Part shown: in pieces, positions 22,746 to 30,377 of the stretch
Position numbering within the stretch: position 1 is the stretch's first letter
Layout of the letters: every line of letters starts with the position of its first letter
Source: an uncultured Eubacteriales bacterium
GTDB lineage: Bacteria > Bacillota > Clostridia > Oscillospirales > Oscillospiraceae
NCBI GenBank assembly: GCA_900547405.1
Contig: URGL01000018.1
Location: 1 to 38,929, forward strand
Reading direction: 5' to 3'
DNA: 38,929 nucleotides
The notes under the pieces: model-generated
Database searches by the model: none
Told to the model about the DNA's origin: nothing
Seen by the model: only the letters and a program-made list of their open reading frames with translations
Position numbers and translations under genes: made by a program

Positions 22746-24140
22746 ATGGGTGAACTCTACTTGAATCGAAAAATTGATCTATTCTTGAGTGAGTGGAAGA
22801 AAAATCCGGAACGGAAGCCTCTGATCGTGAAGGGTCCCCGACAGGTTGGTAAAACGGAATCGATCCGACGCTTTGCTGCCCAAAACTACGAAAGTGTTAT
22901 TTACATTAACTTTGTCGAGGAGCCAAAGTATAAGCTGATTACGGAAGATGGCTACCGGGCAGAAAACATTGTCAAAAATATCTCTCGCATGGATCCATCT
23001 AAACGGTTTCAGCCAGAGCAAACAGTCCTTATATTTGATGAAATACAGGACTTTGCGTCAATTGCCACGTCTCTGAAATTTTTCAAGATCGATGGCCGCT
23101 TTGATGTAATATGCAGCGGCTCCCTGCTCGGAATCAATTACAGGGAAATCGAAAGCAACAGCGTTGGGTATAAAACAGACTACACCATGAGTTCTCTGGA
23201 TTTTGAGGAATTCCTGTGGGCAAAGGGGTATCGCACAGATGCAATTGGGGATATGCTTCGACACATGGAAACCTTGAAGCCGTTCAATCAGTTGGAAATG
23301 AATCTGTACAGTGGTTTGTTTCTGGACTATTGCATCCTTGGCGGTATGCCGGCAGTTGTTCGGCAGTATATCGAAAGGGGAACATTTGAGGGTTCATTGG
23401 AAACGCAGCATCAGCTGCTGGAGGATTATCGGGAGGATATTCGCAAATACGCAGATGGGATGGACCAGGGGCGTATCCTGAACGTCTTTGAGCAGATACC
23501 AAATCAGCTGGCGAAGGATAACAAGAAATTTCAGATTTCAAAAGTCGCCCACGGAGCCAGATTTAAGGACTACCGTGGATGTATCGAATGGTTGCGGGAT
23601 TCCGGGATCGTGCAAATTTGTTATTGCCTGAATCATCCAGAGCTTCCGCTTCGAGGAAACTATGATGACAGCAAATTTAAGCTCTACTTTTTCGATACTG
23701 GATTGTTTGTGGCAATGCTGGATGACGAGGCGCAGGAAGATTTGCGGGCCAACAAAAACCTGAATGTATATAAGGGAGCGCTTTATGAGAACATTGTGGG
23801 CGAGGCCCTGGTAAAAAGTGGGTATCAGCTATTTTACTACAAAAAAGAAGATTCTACCCTTGAGCAAGACTTCTTTGTACGAACACAGCAAAATCTCATC
23901 CCAATTGAAGTAAAAGCAAAACGGGGTACTGCAAAATCGTTGAAAACGCTGATTTCCAGCAAAAGCTATCCCGATATCGCTTATGGTATCAAGTTGACAG
24001 CAGGAAACATTGGCTACAGCGATCAGATACTGACATTCCCATACTTCTGCGCTTTTCTTTTAAGGGAATACCTGAAACAGGGGGTGCCGCGTATTCCAGA
24101 ACAGGAATATAGGGATCATTCATCTGAGCAAAATGATTGA
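22746..24140 (+). CDS. AAA_14 / DUF4143 ATP-binding protein
   Basis: A 464-residue ATPase of the AAA_14-DUF4143 type. The N-terminal P-loop domain has Walker A GPRQVGKTES (about 33-42) and Walker B VLIFDEIQD. The DUF4143 half includes the conserved YRGCIEWLRDSGIVQ and KLYFFDTGLF. The C-terminus (YKGALYENIVGEALVKSG, then TLEQDFFVRTQQNLIPIEVKAKRG) resembles a PD-(D/E)xK-like nuclease fold: Glu, Asp, and E-V-K. These genes are abundant and often multicopy in gut Firmicutes, with unknown role. ATG 22746 was preferred over GTG 22737, which sits one base after the AAAGGAG site. It has its own promoter and terminator, and is more AT-rich than its neighbours. Confidence 0.85.
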   Translation: MGELYLNRKIDLFLSEWKKNPERKPLIVKGPRQVGKTESIRRFAAQNYESVIYINFVEEPKYKLITEDGYRAENIVKNISRMDPSKRFQPEQTVLIFDEIQDFASIATSLKFFKIDGRFDVICSGSLLGINYREIESNSVGYKTDYTMSSLDFEEFLWAKGYRTDAIGDMLRHMETLKPFNQLEMNLYSGLFLDYCILGGMPAVVRQYIERGTFEGSLETQHQLLEDYREDIRKYADGMDQGRILNVFEQIPNQLAKDNKKFQISKVAHGARFKDYRGCIEWLRDSGIVQICYCLNHPELPLRGNYDDSKFKLYFFDTGLFVAMLDDEAQEDLRANKNLNVYKGALYENIVGEALVKSGYQLFYYKKEDSTLEQDFFVRTQQNLIPIEVKAKRGTAKSLKTLISSKSYPDIAYGIKLTAGNIGYSDQILTFPYFCAFLLREYLKQGVPRIPEQEYRDHSSEQND

Positions 24141-24178
24141 CCCCGTGATGTACCCGCAATAATAGAAACCAAGAATTG

Positions 24179-24207
24179 GCATCTGCCTTCACTGGCAGGT
24201 GCTTTTT
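24179..24207 (+). terminator. Terminator of the AAA_14 ATPase gene
   Basis: Stem GCATCTGCC / GGCAGGTGC (9 bp, one G-U), 6-base loop, then five T. Confidence 0.85.
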
Positions 24208-24397
24208 CACTTTTCATTCACTTCACGGCGTGAAAATCACTCATCTTCCCTTCAATGGAGGCCATCTCAAAAAATCTACTGCTTTTCCATTCTCCCCCAC
24301 CTTTCCCTCAAAAATCCACACATTTCCCGCCCGTTTCGGCGCAACCTATGACTGCGGAGAAAACCCGCGAAAAGAAACGGAAAGGAAGAGAATCACT

Positions 24398-24592
24398 ATG
24401 AAAAACAGCAACGAACTGAACGTTCCCCAGGCCCGGGAAGCTATGGACAAGTTCAAGATGCAGGCTGCTCAGGAAATGGGCGTCAACCTGAAGCAGGGCT
24501 ACAATGGCGACCTCACCAGCCGTGAGGCCGGTTCCGTAGGCGGCCAGATGGTCAAGAAGATGATCGAGGCCTACGAGAGCGGTATGCAGTAA
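24398..24592 (+). CDS. Small acid-soluble spore protein, alpha/beta type
   Basis: A 64-residue alpha/beta SASP. Its C-terminal half, from NGDLTSREAGSVGGQM to KKMIEAYE, is the conserved DNA-binding segment. Such proteins coat spore DNA, switching it to an A-like form and protecting it from UV and heat. The germination protease site, usually around EIA in the first helix, reads KMQAAQE here, so the Glu and Ile flanking the cut are both changed. The ATG at 24398 has an AAAGGAAGAG site. It is presumably transcribed by sigma-G in the forespore; a clear promoter was not found in the 190 bases upstream. A perfect 11-bp terminator follows. Confidence 0.93.
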   Translation: MKNSNELNVPQAREAMDKFKMQAAQEMGVNLKQGYNGDLTSREAGSVGGQMVKKMIEAYESGMQ

Positions 24593-24663
24593 AGAACGCG
24601 GGAGGGGGTTTTGAAGCGGCAACGGGTTTCGTTTCCGACAAAATCACATACCCCCGCGCAACA

Positions 24664-24700
24664 CCGGAATGGGGCTTGTCCCCATTCCGGCTTCTTGTAT
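24664..24700 (+). terminator. Terminator of the SASP gene
   Basis: Perfect 11-bp stem CCGGAATGGGG / CCCCATTCCGG (24664-24674, 24680-24690), loop CTTGT, then a mixed T-rich tract. The tract doubles as the -35 of the rhodanese gene. Confidence 0.7.
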
Positions 24701-24723
24701 TTATGGAGAAAAGGTGCTATGAT
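24695..24723 (+). promoter_or_regulatory. Promoter of the rhodanese-like gene
   Basis: TTGTAT (24695-24700), 17-bp spacer, TATGAT (24718-24723), 28 bp before the start codon. Confidence 0.65.
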
Positions 24724-24750
24724 ATAAAAAAAACGAAACGGGGAACCTAC

Positions 24751-25071
24751 ATGATCCAGCCCATTACCTTTGCTCAGGGAAAACATATTTTAGATACGGT
24801 GCCGGGGAGCACCCTGGTGGATGTGCGAACGGAGGACGAGTATGGGGCCGAGCACGCCGCCGGGGCGGTGCTGCTGCCGCTGGAGGATATCGAGGACACG
24901 GACTTAGACAGCATCCTGCCGAATAAAGACGCACCTGTGCTGCTCTACTGCCGCACAGGCCGCCGGTCCGCCCTGGCGGCTGCCCAGCTCTTTGACCAAG
25001 GCTACACCCGTCTCTACGACCTGGGCGGCCTTAACGGCTGGCCCTACGGCATGGAGTACGGGCTGCTGTGA
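24751..25071 (+). CDS. Rhodanese-like sulfurtransferase
   Basis: A single-domain rhodanese of 106 residues, cytosolic. It shows LVDVRTEDEY in the first half and the active-site loop YCRTGRRSALAA, whose Cys near residue 67 would carry the persulfide. Such proteins move sulfane sulfur to acceptors in Fe-S, tRNA thiolation or sulfide handling; the partner cannot be told. ATG 24751 is preceded by GGGGA and a promoter 28 bases upstream. It is monocistronic, between the SASP gene and a convergent LysR gene with which it shares a bidirectional terminator. Confidence 0.9.
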   Translation: MIQPITFAQGKHILDTVPGSTLVDVRTEDEYGAEHAAGAVLLPLEDIEDTDLDSILPNKDAPVLLYCRTGRRSALAAAQLFDQGYTRLYDLGGLNGWPYGMEYGLL

Positions 25072-25076
25072 CAAAA

Positions 25077-25110
25077 ACCGGGAAAGCCTTTGGGGCCTTC
25101 CCGGTCTTTT
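25077..25110. terminator. Bidirectional terminator, rhodanese / LysR
   Basis: Stem ACCGGGAAAGCC / GGCCTTCCCGGT (one mismatch) with a T-run on the right for the plus strand and an A-run on the left (25073-25077), which gives T on the minus strand. It overlaps the LysR stop codon. Confidence 0.85.
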
Positions 25111-26005
25111 ATACATTTCGAAAAACCTCTGCCAGGATATCCAGATACCTTTGGGCCAGCTTGGACCGAGGCGCCGCCGCCCGCTCCAGGGCCAGGAGGC
25201 GCTGGTGCATATCCCCCAGGGGGATACAGCGGAAATGGTAGCGCTCGTTGGTTGCGGGGGGCATCTTGCAGCCGATGCCGTACATGTTGGTTTCGGAGAT
25301 CAGCCGGTTTTTCAGCATCCGGTCCGCCACGGTAATGACCCGGTCCGGATTGATCTGGAAAATGGAGCTCAGAGACTGGGACTCCAGAAAATACCGGTTG
25401 TTGTAGTCCACGTAGGTATAGTTCCGGAAATCCGACAGGCGGATCTCCGGGGCGTGATACAAGGGGTGCTTGGGGCCGATACGCAGAACAATGGGGATAT
25501 CGGCAATGGGGGTGATCCGCAGGCCCTTCTGGCGGCACTCCCGCTGGAGCTTGTCTTCGCTTTCCGGACTTTGGAGCACCATCACCAGATCCAGGGAGGC
25601 AAAGAGGAGCTTATCCATGGCGCTGGTTGCCTCTTCGCAAAAATAGGACATCTCCAGCTCCGGCCGGTCTTCCAGCTCCCGGCAGAGCTTCGAAAAGGCA
25701 TCGCAGACCGGAGCATAGGATATGCCCCCCACCCGCAGCCGCTCGGCATCGGCCTTGCTGCTGAGCCGGACCATTTTATCATAGCCCTCCACCATCTGAG
25801 CCGCCAGGGACAGGGCCTCTACGCCTTTTTCCGTGGCCTGAACCCCCTTGCTGTTGCGCAGAAAGATGGAGTAGCCCAGTTCTTCCTCCAGAGCCCGGAT
25901 GATACCGCTGAGATTGGGTTGGGCCAGACCGAGGACCGCAGCCGCGCCGGAAATGGACCCCGCCCGATAAACGGCCAGAGCGTATTGAAGCTGTTGGATC
26001 GTCAT
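25109..26005 (-). CDS. LysR-family transcriptional regulator
   Basis: A 298-residue LysR regulator: N-terminal winged helix (about 1-60, TIQQLQYALAVYRAGSISGAAAVLGLAQPNLSG covers the recognition helix region), a linker helix, and a two-lobed ligand-binding domain. Such proteins are tetramers that bend promoter DNA and respond to a small effector; the ligand is not evident. The ATG at 26005 has CAGGAGG upstream. No divergent target sits next to it: the gene upstream is 240 bases away on the other strand and has its own promoter. It may regulate a distant gene, or the zinc-ribbon membrane protein gene at 26245. Confidence 0.93.
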   Translation of the reverse strand: MTIQQLQYALAVYRAGSISGAAAVLGLAQPNLSGIIRALEEELGYSIFLRNSKGVQATEKGVEALSLAAQMVEGYDKMVRLSSKADAERLRVGGISYAPVCDAFSKLCRELEDRPELEMSYFCEEATSAMDKLLFASLDLVMVLQSPESEDKLQRECRQKGLRITPIADIPIVLRIGPKHPLYHAPEIRLSDFRNYTYVDYNNRYFLESQSLSSIFQINPDRVITVADRMLKNRLISETNMYGIGCKMPPATNERYHFRCIPLGDMHQRLLALERAAAPRSKLAQRYLDILAEVFRNV

Positions 26006-26178
26006 AGCTGCCTCCTGACCGTTGATATGCGTCAAAAAGGGGACTGCTCCCATTTTGGCGCCTTTCTTACCACTTAACCTATTTATTTTATCAGAATTTC
26101 TGCCATAAATCAAGTACGGATTCCGTATCCGCAATTCTTAAGAATCTTAAACAATCCGTTAATTCTTACCGCATAAGG

Positions 26179-26206
26179 TTGAAATTCCTGGAATTCGCAA
26201 TATAAT
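26179..26206 (+). promoter_or_regulatory. Promoter of the zinc-ribbon membrane protein gene
   Basis: TTGAAA (26179-26184), 16-bp spacer, consensus TATAAT (26201-26206), 38 bp before the start. It could also be in reach of LysR bound in the shared gap. Confidence 0.7.
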
Positions 26207-26244
26207 AGTATGTAAATCTTGTTGGCACATAAGGTGGTCTCTCT

Positions 26245-26658
26245 ATGAATAAATTCAGCCTTTGGCTGAGGCAGGCAACCAGCCGCTTCTATGCCGGATT
26301 CCATAATTTTATGTCCGGCCGCTATGGTTCAGACCGATTGAATATGGTGATCCTGGGTCTTGGGCTGCTTGCAAGCATCCTCTCTTCCCTCTTCGCCAGG
26401 TCTATTGCGGGCACTGTTTTCTGGTTCCTCAGCTACGCCCTGATGATCTGGGCCATCTTCCGTGCTCTCTCCCGGAATACCTATAAGCGCTATCAGGAGA
26501 ACAGAACCTTTCTCCTGTTTTTCGACCGTCTGAAGGACCGGAACAACCGCTACTTCGACTGTCCCAAATGCCGCCAAACCGTCCGTGTCCCCCGGGGCAA
26601 GGGGAAGATCTCCATCACCTGCCCCAGATGCAAAGAAAAGTTTGTGCGGAAAACGTAA
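26245..26658 (+). CDS. Membrane protein with C-terminal zinc ribbon
   Basis: A 137-residue protein: a basic amphipathic start, two membrane segments (about 33-50 and 55-75), a charged linker, and a C-terminal CPKC-N16-CPRC zinc ribbon (about 107-130). The membrane-plus-ribbon layout suggests a membrane-tethered zinc module, perhaps for protein or nucleic-acid contact at the cytoplasmic face. No named family was recognised. ATG 26245 has AAGGTGG upstream and a good promoter. It stands alone between LysR and spoVT, with a strong terminator after it. Confidence 0.8.
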   Translation: MNKFSLWLRQATSRFYAGFHNFMSGRYGSDRLNMVILGLGLLASILSSLFARSIAGTVFWFLSYALMIWAIFRALSRNTYKRYQENRTFLLFFDRLKDRNNRYFDCPKCRQTVRVPRGKGKISITCPRCKEKFVRKT

Positions 26659-26665
26659 AATTTCG

Positions 26666-26700
26666 CCCCGGAAAGCATGCGCTTTCCGGGGGATTTTCTT
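26666..26700 (+). terminator. Terminator after the zinc-ribbon membrane protein
   Basis: Perfect 11-bp stem CCCCGGAAAGC / GCTTTCCGGGG, 4-base loop, then GATTTTCTT. It lies just past the convergent spoVT stop. Confidence 0.85.
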
Positions 26701-26705
26701 GCCCT

Positions 26706-27248
26706 TTAGCTCTCCATCTGCCGTCCCAGAAAGCCCGCTACGGTTTTGGTCAGGTTCTGGTCGCTAAGCCCCAGAGGCTTGTCGTTTTCGCCCAGCAGCA
26801 GCAGAACGCTTCCCATCAGGTCTCCTTGGGACAGGATGGGAGACGCCGCCCCCAGGTGGTATTTCTCTTCTCCCCGGGAGGCCGGGATCGGGTTCTCTCC
26901 CGCATGATACAGATAGTTCTTCCGCTGCTCCATCAGCTTCTCCAGCTCCGGCGAGTTGGGCTTATCCAGCAGCTCCTTCCTGGGTGCCCCATGGAGGGCA
27001 ATGATCCCGTCCCGGTCCGCAATCGCCGCAATGTGCCCCGTAGCCGAGGAAATGGATTCACACATCTGGGCCGCGAACTCCTGCAGGTCCCCCATAGGTG
27101 AATACTTTCGGAAAATCACGCCCCCGTCTTTCTCCGTGTAGATTTCCAACGGGTCACCTTCCCGGATCCGCAGTGTTCTTCGAATTTCCTTAGGGATCAC
27201 GATCCGTCCCAGGTCGTCTACCCGCCGTACAATGCCTGTTGCCTTCAT
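26706..27248 (-). CDS. spoVT: Stage V sporulation protein T
   Basis: A 180-residue forespore regulator. The N-terminal AbrB/MazE-like swapped-hairpin DNA-binding domain reads MKATGIVRRVDDLGRIVIP and onward to REGDPLEIY (1-40). A C-terminal GAF-type domain (about 55-178) follows. SpoVT tunes sigma-G genes such as those for SASPs and germination, and supports spore coat formation. The start is ATG 27248 with AAAGGAGA upstream. In spore formers it usually has a sigma-G promoter; I found only weak candidates, because the leader region is shared with a putative small RNA on the opposite strand. Confidence 0.95.
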   Translation of the reverse strand: MKATGIVRRVDDLGRIVIPKEIRRTLRIREGDPLEIYTEKDGGVIFRKYSPMGDLQEFAAQMCESISSATGHIAAIADRDGIIALHGAPRKELLDKPNSPELEKLMEQRKNYLYHAGENPIPASRGEEKYHLGAASPILSQGDLMGSVLLLLGENDKPLGLSDQNLTKTVAGFLGRQMES

Positions 27249-27289
27249 GCTCTCTTCTCCTTTAAAAGCGCCTAAGCGCGGTTTCGTCC

Positions 27290-27463
27290 GGTAGAAGTAT
27301 TTGCAGAGAATGGGGAATTATGTATGGAAGGAACGATCTGTGATTGTGTCGAAGACAACCTTGGCATACCCAGCTGCCCCGCCTGATGGAACAGCGGATG
27401 GGTACGTAAACAGTCCCTCTACAGTTCCACAGTCCTCCCCGAAAGAGACCGTGGAATTTTTCT
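27290..27463 (+). ncRNA. Putative orphan small RNA between spoVT and the DUF1003 gene
   Basis: The plus strand of this 308-bp gap has no convincing ORF but ends in an intrinsic terminator: TTCCAC-A-GTC / GAC-C-GTGGAA then TTTTTCTC (27425-27463). Upstream genes on this strand already terminate at 26700, so the terminated transcript must start inside the gap. Inside are a hairpin TACCCA-GCTG / CAGC-GGA-TGGGTA (27367-27404), a TGTC-GAA-GACA hairpin near 27347-27357, and long-range pairs GTAGA / TCTAC and TTTGC / GTAAA. These make a rod-like fold. The next gene starts with its own promoter right after the terminator, so this looks like an independent RNA or an attenuated leader. No known RNA family was recognised. 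Confidence 0.5.
27425..27463 (+). terminator. Terminator of the putative orphan RNA
   Basis: Outer stem TTCCAC / GTGGAA and inner GTC / GAC, then five T. It lies directly upstream of the DUF1003 promoter. Confidence 0.75.
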
Positions 27464-27464
27464 C

Positions 27465-27493
27465 TTGAAATGTTCATCAATAGTCCGTACAAT
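27465..27493 (+). promoter_or_regulatory. Promoter of the DUF1003 gene
   Basis: TTGAAA (27465-27470), 17-bp spacer, TACAAT (27488-27493). The -10 and -35 are the same hexamers as the AAA_14 ATPase promoter. Confidence 0.75.
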
Positions 27494-27556
27494 AAAATTG
27501 CCCTTCAAACCGGGGACTCAAGCGCTGGGTGCGGCGTGATTGTGAAAAGGATGGTC

Positions 27557-28057
27557 ATGATGAAAGAAAACAGAAAGCTGATGCGGGAAATCCTGAAGGA
27601 TGTTCGCCGGGATATGACTGATGAGGAAGTGCTGAATCTTCTGGCAGACAGCAAGATTTCCGAGAACCCTGCCGGGGAAACATACTCCCTGGGTCAGCGG
27701 GCGGCAGATACCATTGCCCGGTTTGCCGGAAGCTGGGCCTTTATCTTCTCCTTTACCGGGGTGCTGGTATTGTGGATGGTGATCAATGTGGTGTTGGCCG
27801 CCCGTGCCTTTGACCCCTATCCCTTTATTCTTCTGAATTTGGTCCTCTCCTGTGTGGCGGCCATTCAGGCACCGCTGATTATGATGAGCCAGAATCGGCA
27901 GGAGGAAAAGGATCGCCGCCGGGCGGAAAACGACTACAAAGTGAATCTGAAAACCGAGATCATGATTGAAGATCTCTACGACAAGGTAAACCTGCTGCTG
28001 GCCAGACAGGCTGAGCTGGAAAAGGGCTGCAAAGAACCGGAAAAAAAGCCAACATGA
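27557..28057 (+). CDS. DUF1003 membrane protein
   Basis: A 166-residue protein of the DUF1003 type. A soluble N-terminal part (about 1-50) with GQRAADTIARFAGSW leads into two membrane helices (about 62-85 and 93-115). The connecting stretch is WMVINVVLAARAFDPYPFILLNLVLS with IQAPLIMMSQNRQ after it, the family hallmark. A charged cytoplasmic helix ends the protein. Function is unknown; some relatives have been linked loosely to ion homeostasis. The start could be 27557 or 27560 (adjacent ATGs), with AAAAGG just upstream. It is monocistronic with its own promoter and terminator. Confidence 0.85.
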   Translation: MMKENRKLMREILKDVRRDMTDEEVLNLLADSKISENPAGETYSLGQRAADTIARFAGSWAFIFSFTGVLVLWMVINVVLAARAFDPYPFILLNLVLSCVAAIQAPLIMMSQNRQEEKDRRRAENDYKVNLKTEIMIEDLYDKVNLLLARQAELEKGCKEPEKKPT

Positions 28058-28061
28058 GACC

Positions 28062-28092
28062 AAGGCGCTGTGAAAAATACAGCGCCTTTTTT
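28062..28092 (+). terminator. Terminator of the DUF1003 gene
   Basis: Perfect 10-bp stem AAGGCGCTGT / ACAGCGCCTT, 7-base loop, then a run of T. Confidence 0.9.
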
Positions 28093-28096
28093 GTAT

Positions 28097-28165
28097 CCCC
28101 CCGGGGGGCTTCCGGAATCGTTCTATATCTGATAGAATCCTATCAAGAGCGAATTCCGGAAAACT
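28097..28165 (+). promoter_or_regulatory. Inverted-repeat-rich leader of the fec-like operon
   Basis: This stretch holds a 12-bp palindrome CCCCCCGGGGGG (28097-28108). After it an outer stem TTCCGGAATCG pairs with CGAATTCCGGAA (one bulge). Within lie two mutually exclusive hairpins, TTCTAT-N5-ATAGAA and TGATAG-AATC-CTATCA (28130-28145). The last is a perfect 16-bp inverted repeat such as a DtxR/Fur-like metal repressor might bind. TAGAAT within it could be a -10. Whether it acts as DNA operator or as RNA switch cannot be decided here. Confidence 0.5.
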
Positions 28166-28219
28166 TGTCCCCATAGATTCAGGCGAAAACTCGCTGCAAA
28201 AGGAAAGGAAATCAAAAAG

Positions 28220-29359
28220 ATGAAAAAAATCGTTACCATGCTGCTGATGCTGTCCATGCTGCTGATGCTGGCCGCTTGCGCCGGCGCGCCAGAAGCAGCG
28301 CCGACGGCTTCTCATGCAGACGAAACCACTGCTGCCAGTACCGTCTCCGAAGAAACCACGCCGGAAAGACGCGTGATCACGGATAGTATGGACCGGAATG
28401 TGGAGATCCCCTATTCCGTGGAACGCATTGTGTGCGTTGGTGTCGGCGCTCTGCGCTATACCTGCTATGTAGGCGGTGCCGACCGGGTCGTTGGCGTAGA
28501 GGATTACGAAACAAAGCCCGGCATGAGCCGACTGTACAATTACGTGAATTTTGATCTGTTCCAGAATCTGCCCGTTACCGGAACAAACGGGGAGCCCTTT
28601 GTAGAGGAGATCATAAACGTGGATCCCCAGGTGATCGTTATGAGCAGCTACGCCAGCCAGGATCCCGACGAGCTGAGCCAGAAAACAGGCATCCCCGTTG
28701 TCGTTGTTCCCGGAAGCGACACCACCCTGGATGAGAAAGCCTACGTTACCATCCGCATTCTGGGAGAGCTCTACCAACTGGAGGACCGCGCCGAGGACCT
28801 GACTGCCTACCTGAAGTCCATTCAGAAGGATCTGGATGACCGGACCGCTTCCATTGCCGAAGACGCAAAGCCCACCTGCTACGTGGGTGGCGTTTCCTTT
28901 AAGGGGCATCACGGCTTCGAGGGCACGGAGGCTTACTATGGCCCCTTTGAGTTGATCCACGCAAAAAATCTCGCGAATACCACTGGCCAGACCGGAGCTT
29001 TTAACATCGATGTAGAGCAGGTCCTCTCCTGGGATCCCGAAATTATTTTCCTGGATTTTAACGGAATGAACCTGATCAACGAGGACTATGGGGCCCACCC
29101 CGAATTTTATAACGCCTTAACCGCCGTTCAGGAGGGAAAGGTCTATTCTCAGATCTCCTTCCGCTCCTCCGCCTCCAATCTGGAAACCGCCCTGGCAGAC
29201 GCGTACTACGCCGCCTGCGTCATGTATCCCCAGCAGTTTCAGGATATCGATCCCGTAGAAAAAGCTGGCGAGATATTCACCAAGCTGCTGGGCAGCAATC
29301 CCTATCACGATCTGGAGGAAGCCGGCTATGCGTTCTGCCAGATTACCATTGGTGCGTAA
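28220..29359 (+). CDS. FecB-type metal-chelate ABC transporter, substrate-binding lipoprotein
   Basis: A 379-residue lipoprotein: signal ending LMLAACAG with the lipobox Cys near residue 20, a Thr/Glu-rich linker, and a two-lobed periplasmic-binding-type fold for iron-siderophore or cobalamin-like ligands (RVITDSMDRNVEIP opens it). The segment GGVSFKGHHGFEGTEAYYGPF is distinctive and may shape the pocket. It delivers its ligand to the permease and ATPase encoded next. The ATG at 28220 has AAAGGAAAGG upstream. The association with an FmdE gene suggests a metal or metal-cofactor ligand rather than an ordinary siderophore; the ligand is unknown. Confidence 0.88.
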   Translation: MKKIVTMLLMLSMLLMLAACAGAPEAAPTASHADETTAASTVSEETTPERRVITDSMDRNVEIPYSVERIVCVGVGALRYTCYVGGADRVVGVEDYETKPGMSRLYNYVNFDLFQNLPVTGTNGEPFVEEIINVDPQVIVMSSYASQDPDELSQKTGIPVVVVPGSDTTLDEKAYVTIRILGELYQLEDRAEDLTAYLKSIQKDLDDRTASIAEDAKPTCYVGGVSFKGHHGFEGTEAYYGPFELIHAKNLANTTGQTGAFNIDVEQVLSWDPEIIFLDFNGMNLINEDYGAHPEFYNALTAVQEGKVYSQISFRSSASNLETALADAYYAACVMYPQQFQDIDPVEKAGEIFTKLLGSNPYHDLEEAGYAFCQITIGA

Positions 29360-30377
29360 GCACGAGCTGACGGACTATCGCAAAAATCAGGCCCGGAGCA
29401 TTCTGTTTTTGCTGCTCCTGACGCTGCTGCTTTTGGTGTCCGTCCTGCTTTCCCTCCGTGCCGGGTCCTATAACACACCGGTAACGGAGCTGATCAAGGG
29501 AATTTTCGGGAGATCCGCGGATAAAAAGATCAATCTGGTCATTCGGAACAACCGGATGCCGCGGATCTGCACCGCCATTGTGGCAGGCGCGGGACTTGGG
29601 CTGTCTGGGTGTATTTTGCAGGCCATTCTTCACAATCCCCTGGCATCCGCCTCCACCCTGGGCGTATCTCAGGGTGCCACCTTTGGCGCGGCGTTTGCCA
29701 TCGTTACCCTGAATCTGACCGGCGGTGTTGGCATTTCCCTGTGGTCCTTCCTTGGCTCCATTGCCGTGGCAGTCGTGATCCTGGGCCTGTCCCGGCTGAA
29801 GCAGGTCTCCGCGGAGGGGATCGTGCTGGCCGGTGTGGCGATCAGCTCCATGCTGGGCGGCGCAACCACATTGATCCAATATTTTGCCAACGAGATCCAG
29901 CTTGCAAGCCTGGTATTCTGGACCTTCGGAGACCTGGGCAGCACCGGCTGGAGTGACCTGCGGGTCATGTCCGGCATGGTCCTGGTCCTGCTTGCGTATT
30001 GCGTCAGCCATCGCTGGGATTACAACGCCCTGCTCAGCGGCGAGGAAACCGCCGTAAGTCTGGGCATCCATGTGCAGAGGCTGACTCTGACGAACATGGT
30101 CCTGTGCTGCCTGACCTGCTCTATCATCGTATCCCGGGTGGGGCTTATCAACTTCATCGGGCTGGTGGCTCCCCATATTGTCCGGATGGTGGTGGGCAAC
30201 AACCACGTATACCTCATTCCCGGCTCCGTTCTTGCCGGCGCGGTCCTGCTTCTGCTGGGAGACCTCTTTGCCCGGGTGGCAATGATACCCATCATTCTGC
30301 CCATCGGCGCCATTACCTCCTTTTTGGGCGGGCCCCTGTTCCTGTATCTCCTGTTCAAGGGGGGCACGCGGAAATGA
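29328..30377 (+). CDS. FecCD-type ABC transporter permease
   Basis: A 349-residue permease with about ten membrane helices, matching FecCD/BtuC. The GAGLGLSGCILQAILHNPLA motif near residue 90 and the C-terminal coupling region GLVAPHIVRMVVGNNH are typical. It works as a homodimer with the ATPase that follows and the lipoprotein before. ATG 29328 overlaps the lipoprotein gene by 32 bases; it has GGAGG 9 bases upstream, better than later GTG/TTG codons. Its stop overlaps the ATPase start as ATGA. Confidence 0.93.
   Translation: MRSARLPLVRKHELTDYRKNQARSILFLLLLTLLLLVSVLLSLRAGSYNTPVTELIKGIFGRSADKKINLVIRNNRMPRICTAIVAGAGLGLSGCILQAILHNPLASASTLGVSQGATFGAAFAIVTLNLTGGVGISLWSFLGSIAVAVVILGLSRLKQVSAEGIVLAGVAISSMLGGATTLIQYFANEIQLASLVFWTFGDLGSTGWSDLRVMSGMVLVLLAYCVSHRWDYNALLSGEETAVSLGIHVQRLTLTNMVLCCLTCSIIVSRVGLINFIGLVAPHIVRMVVGNNHVYLIPGSVLAGAVLLLLGDLFARVAMIPIILPIGAITSFLGGPLFLYLLFKGGTRK

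Noticed and set aside
27290..27463. Known riboswitches or housekeeping RNAs (M-box, ydaO, SRP RNA, T-box, c-di-GMP) for the spoVT-DUF1003 gap
   Set aside because: The conserved core sequences of those RNAs were looked for and not found; left as an unnamed RNA.
27262..27492. A 76-codon minus-strand frame upstream of spoVT
   Set aside because: No ribosome site, and it runs through terminator and hairpins of the opposite strand.
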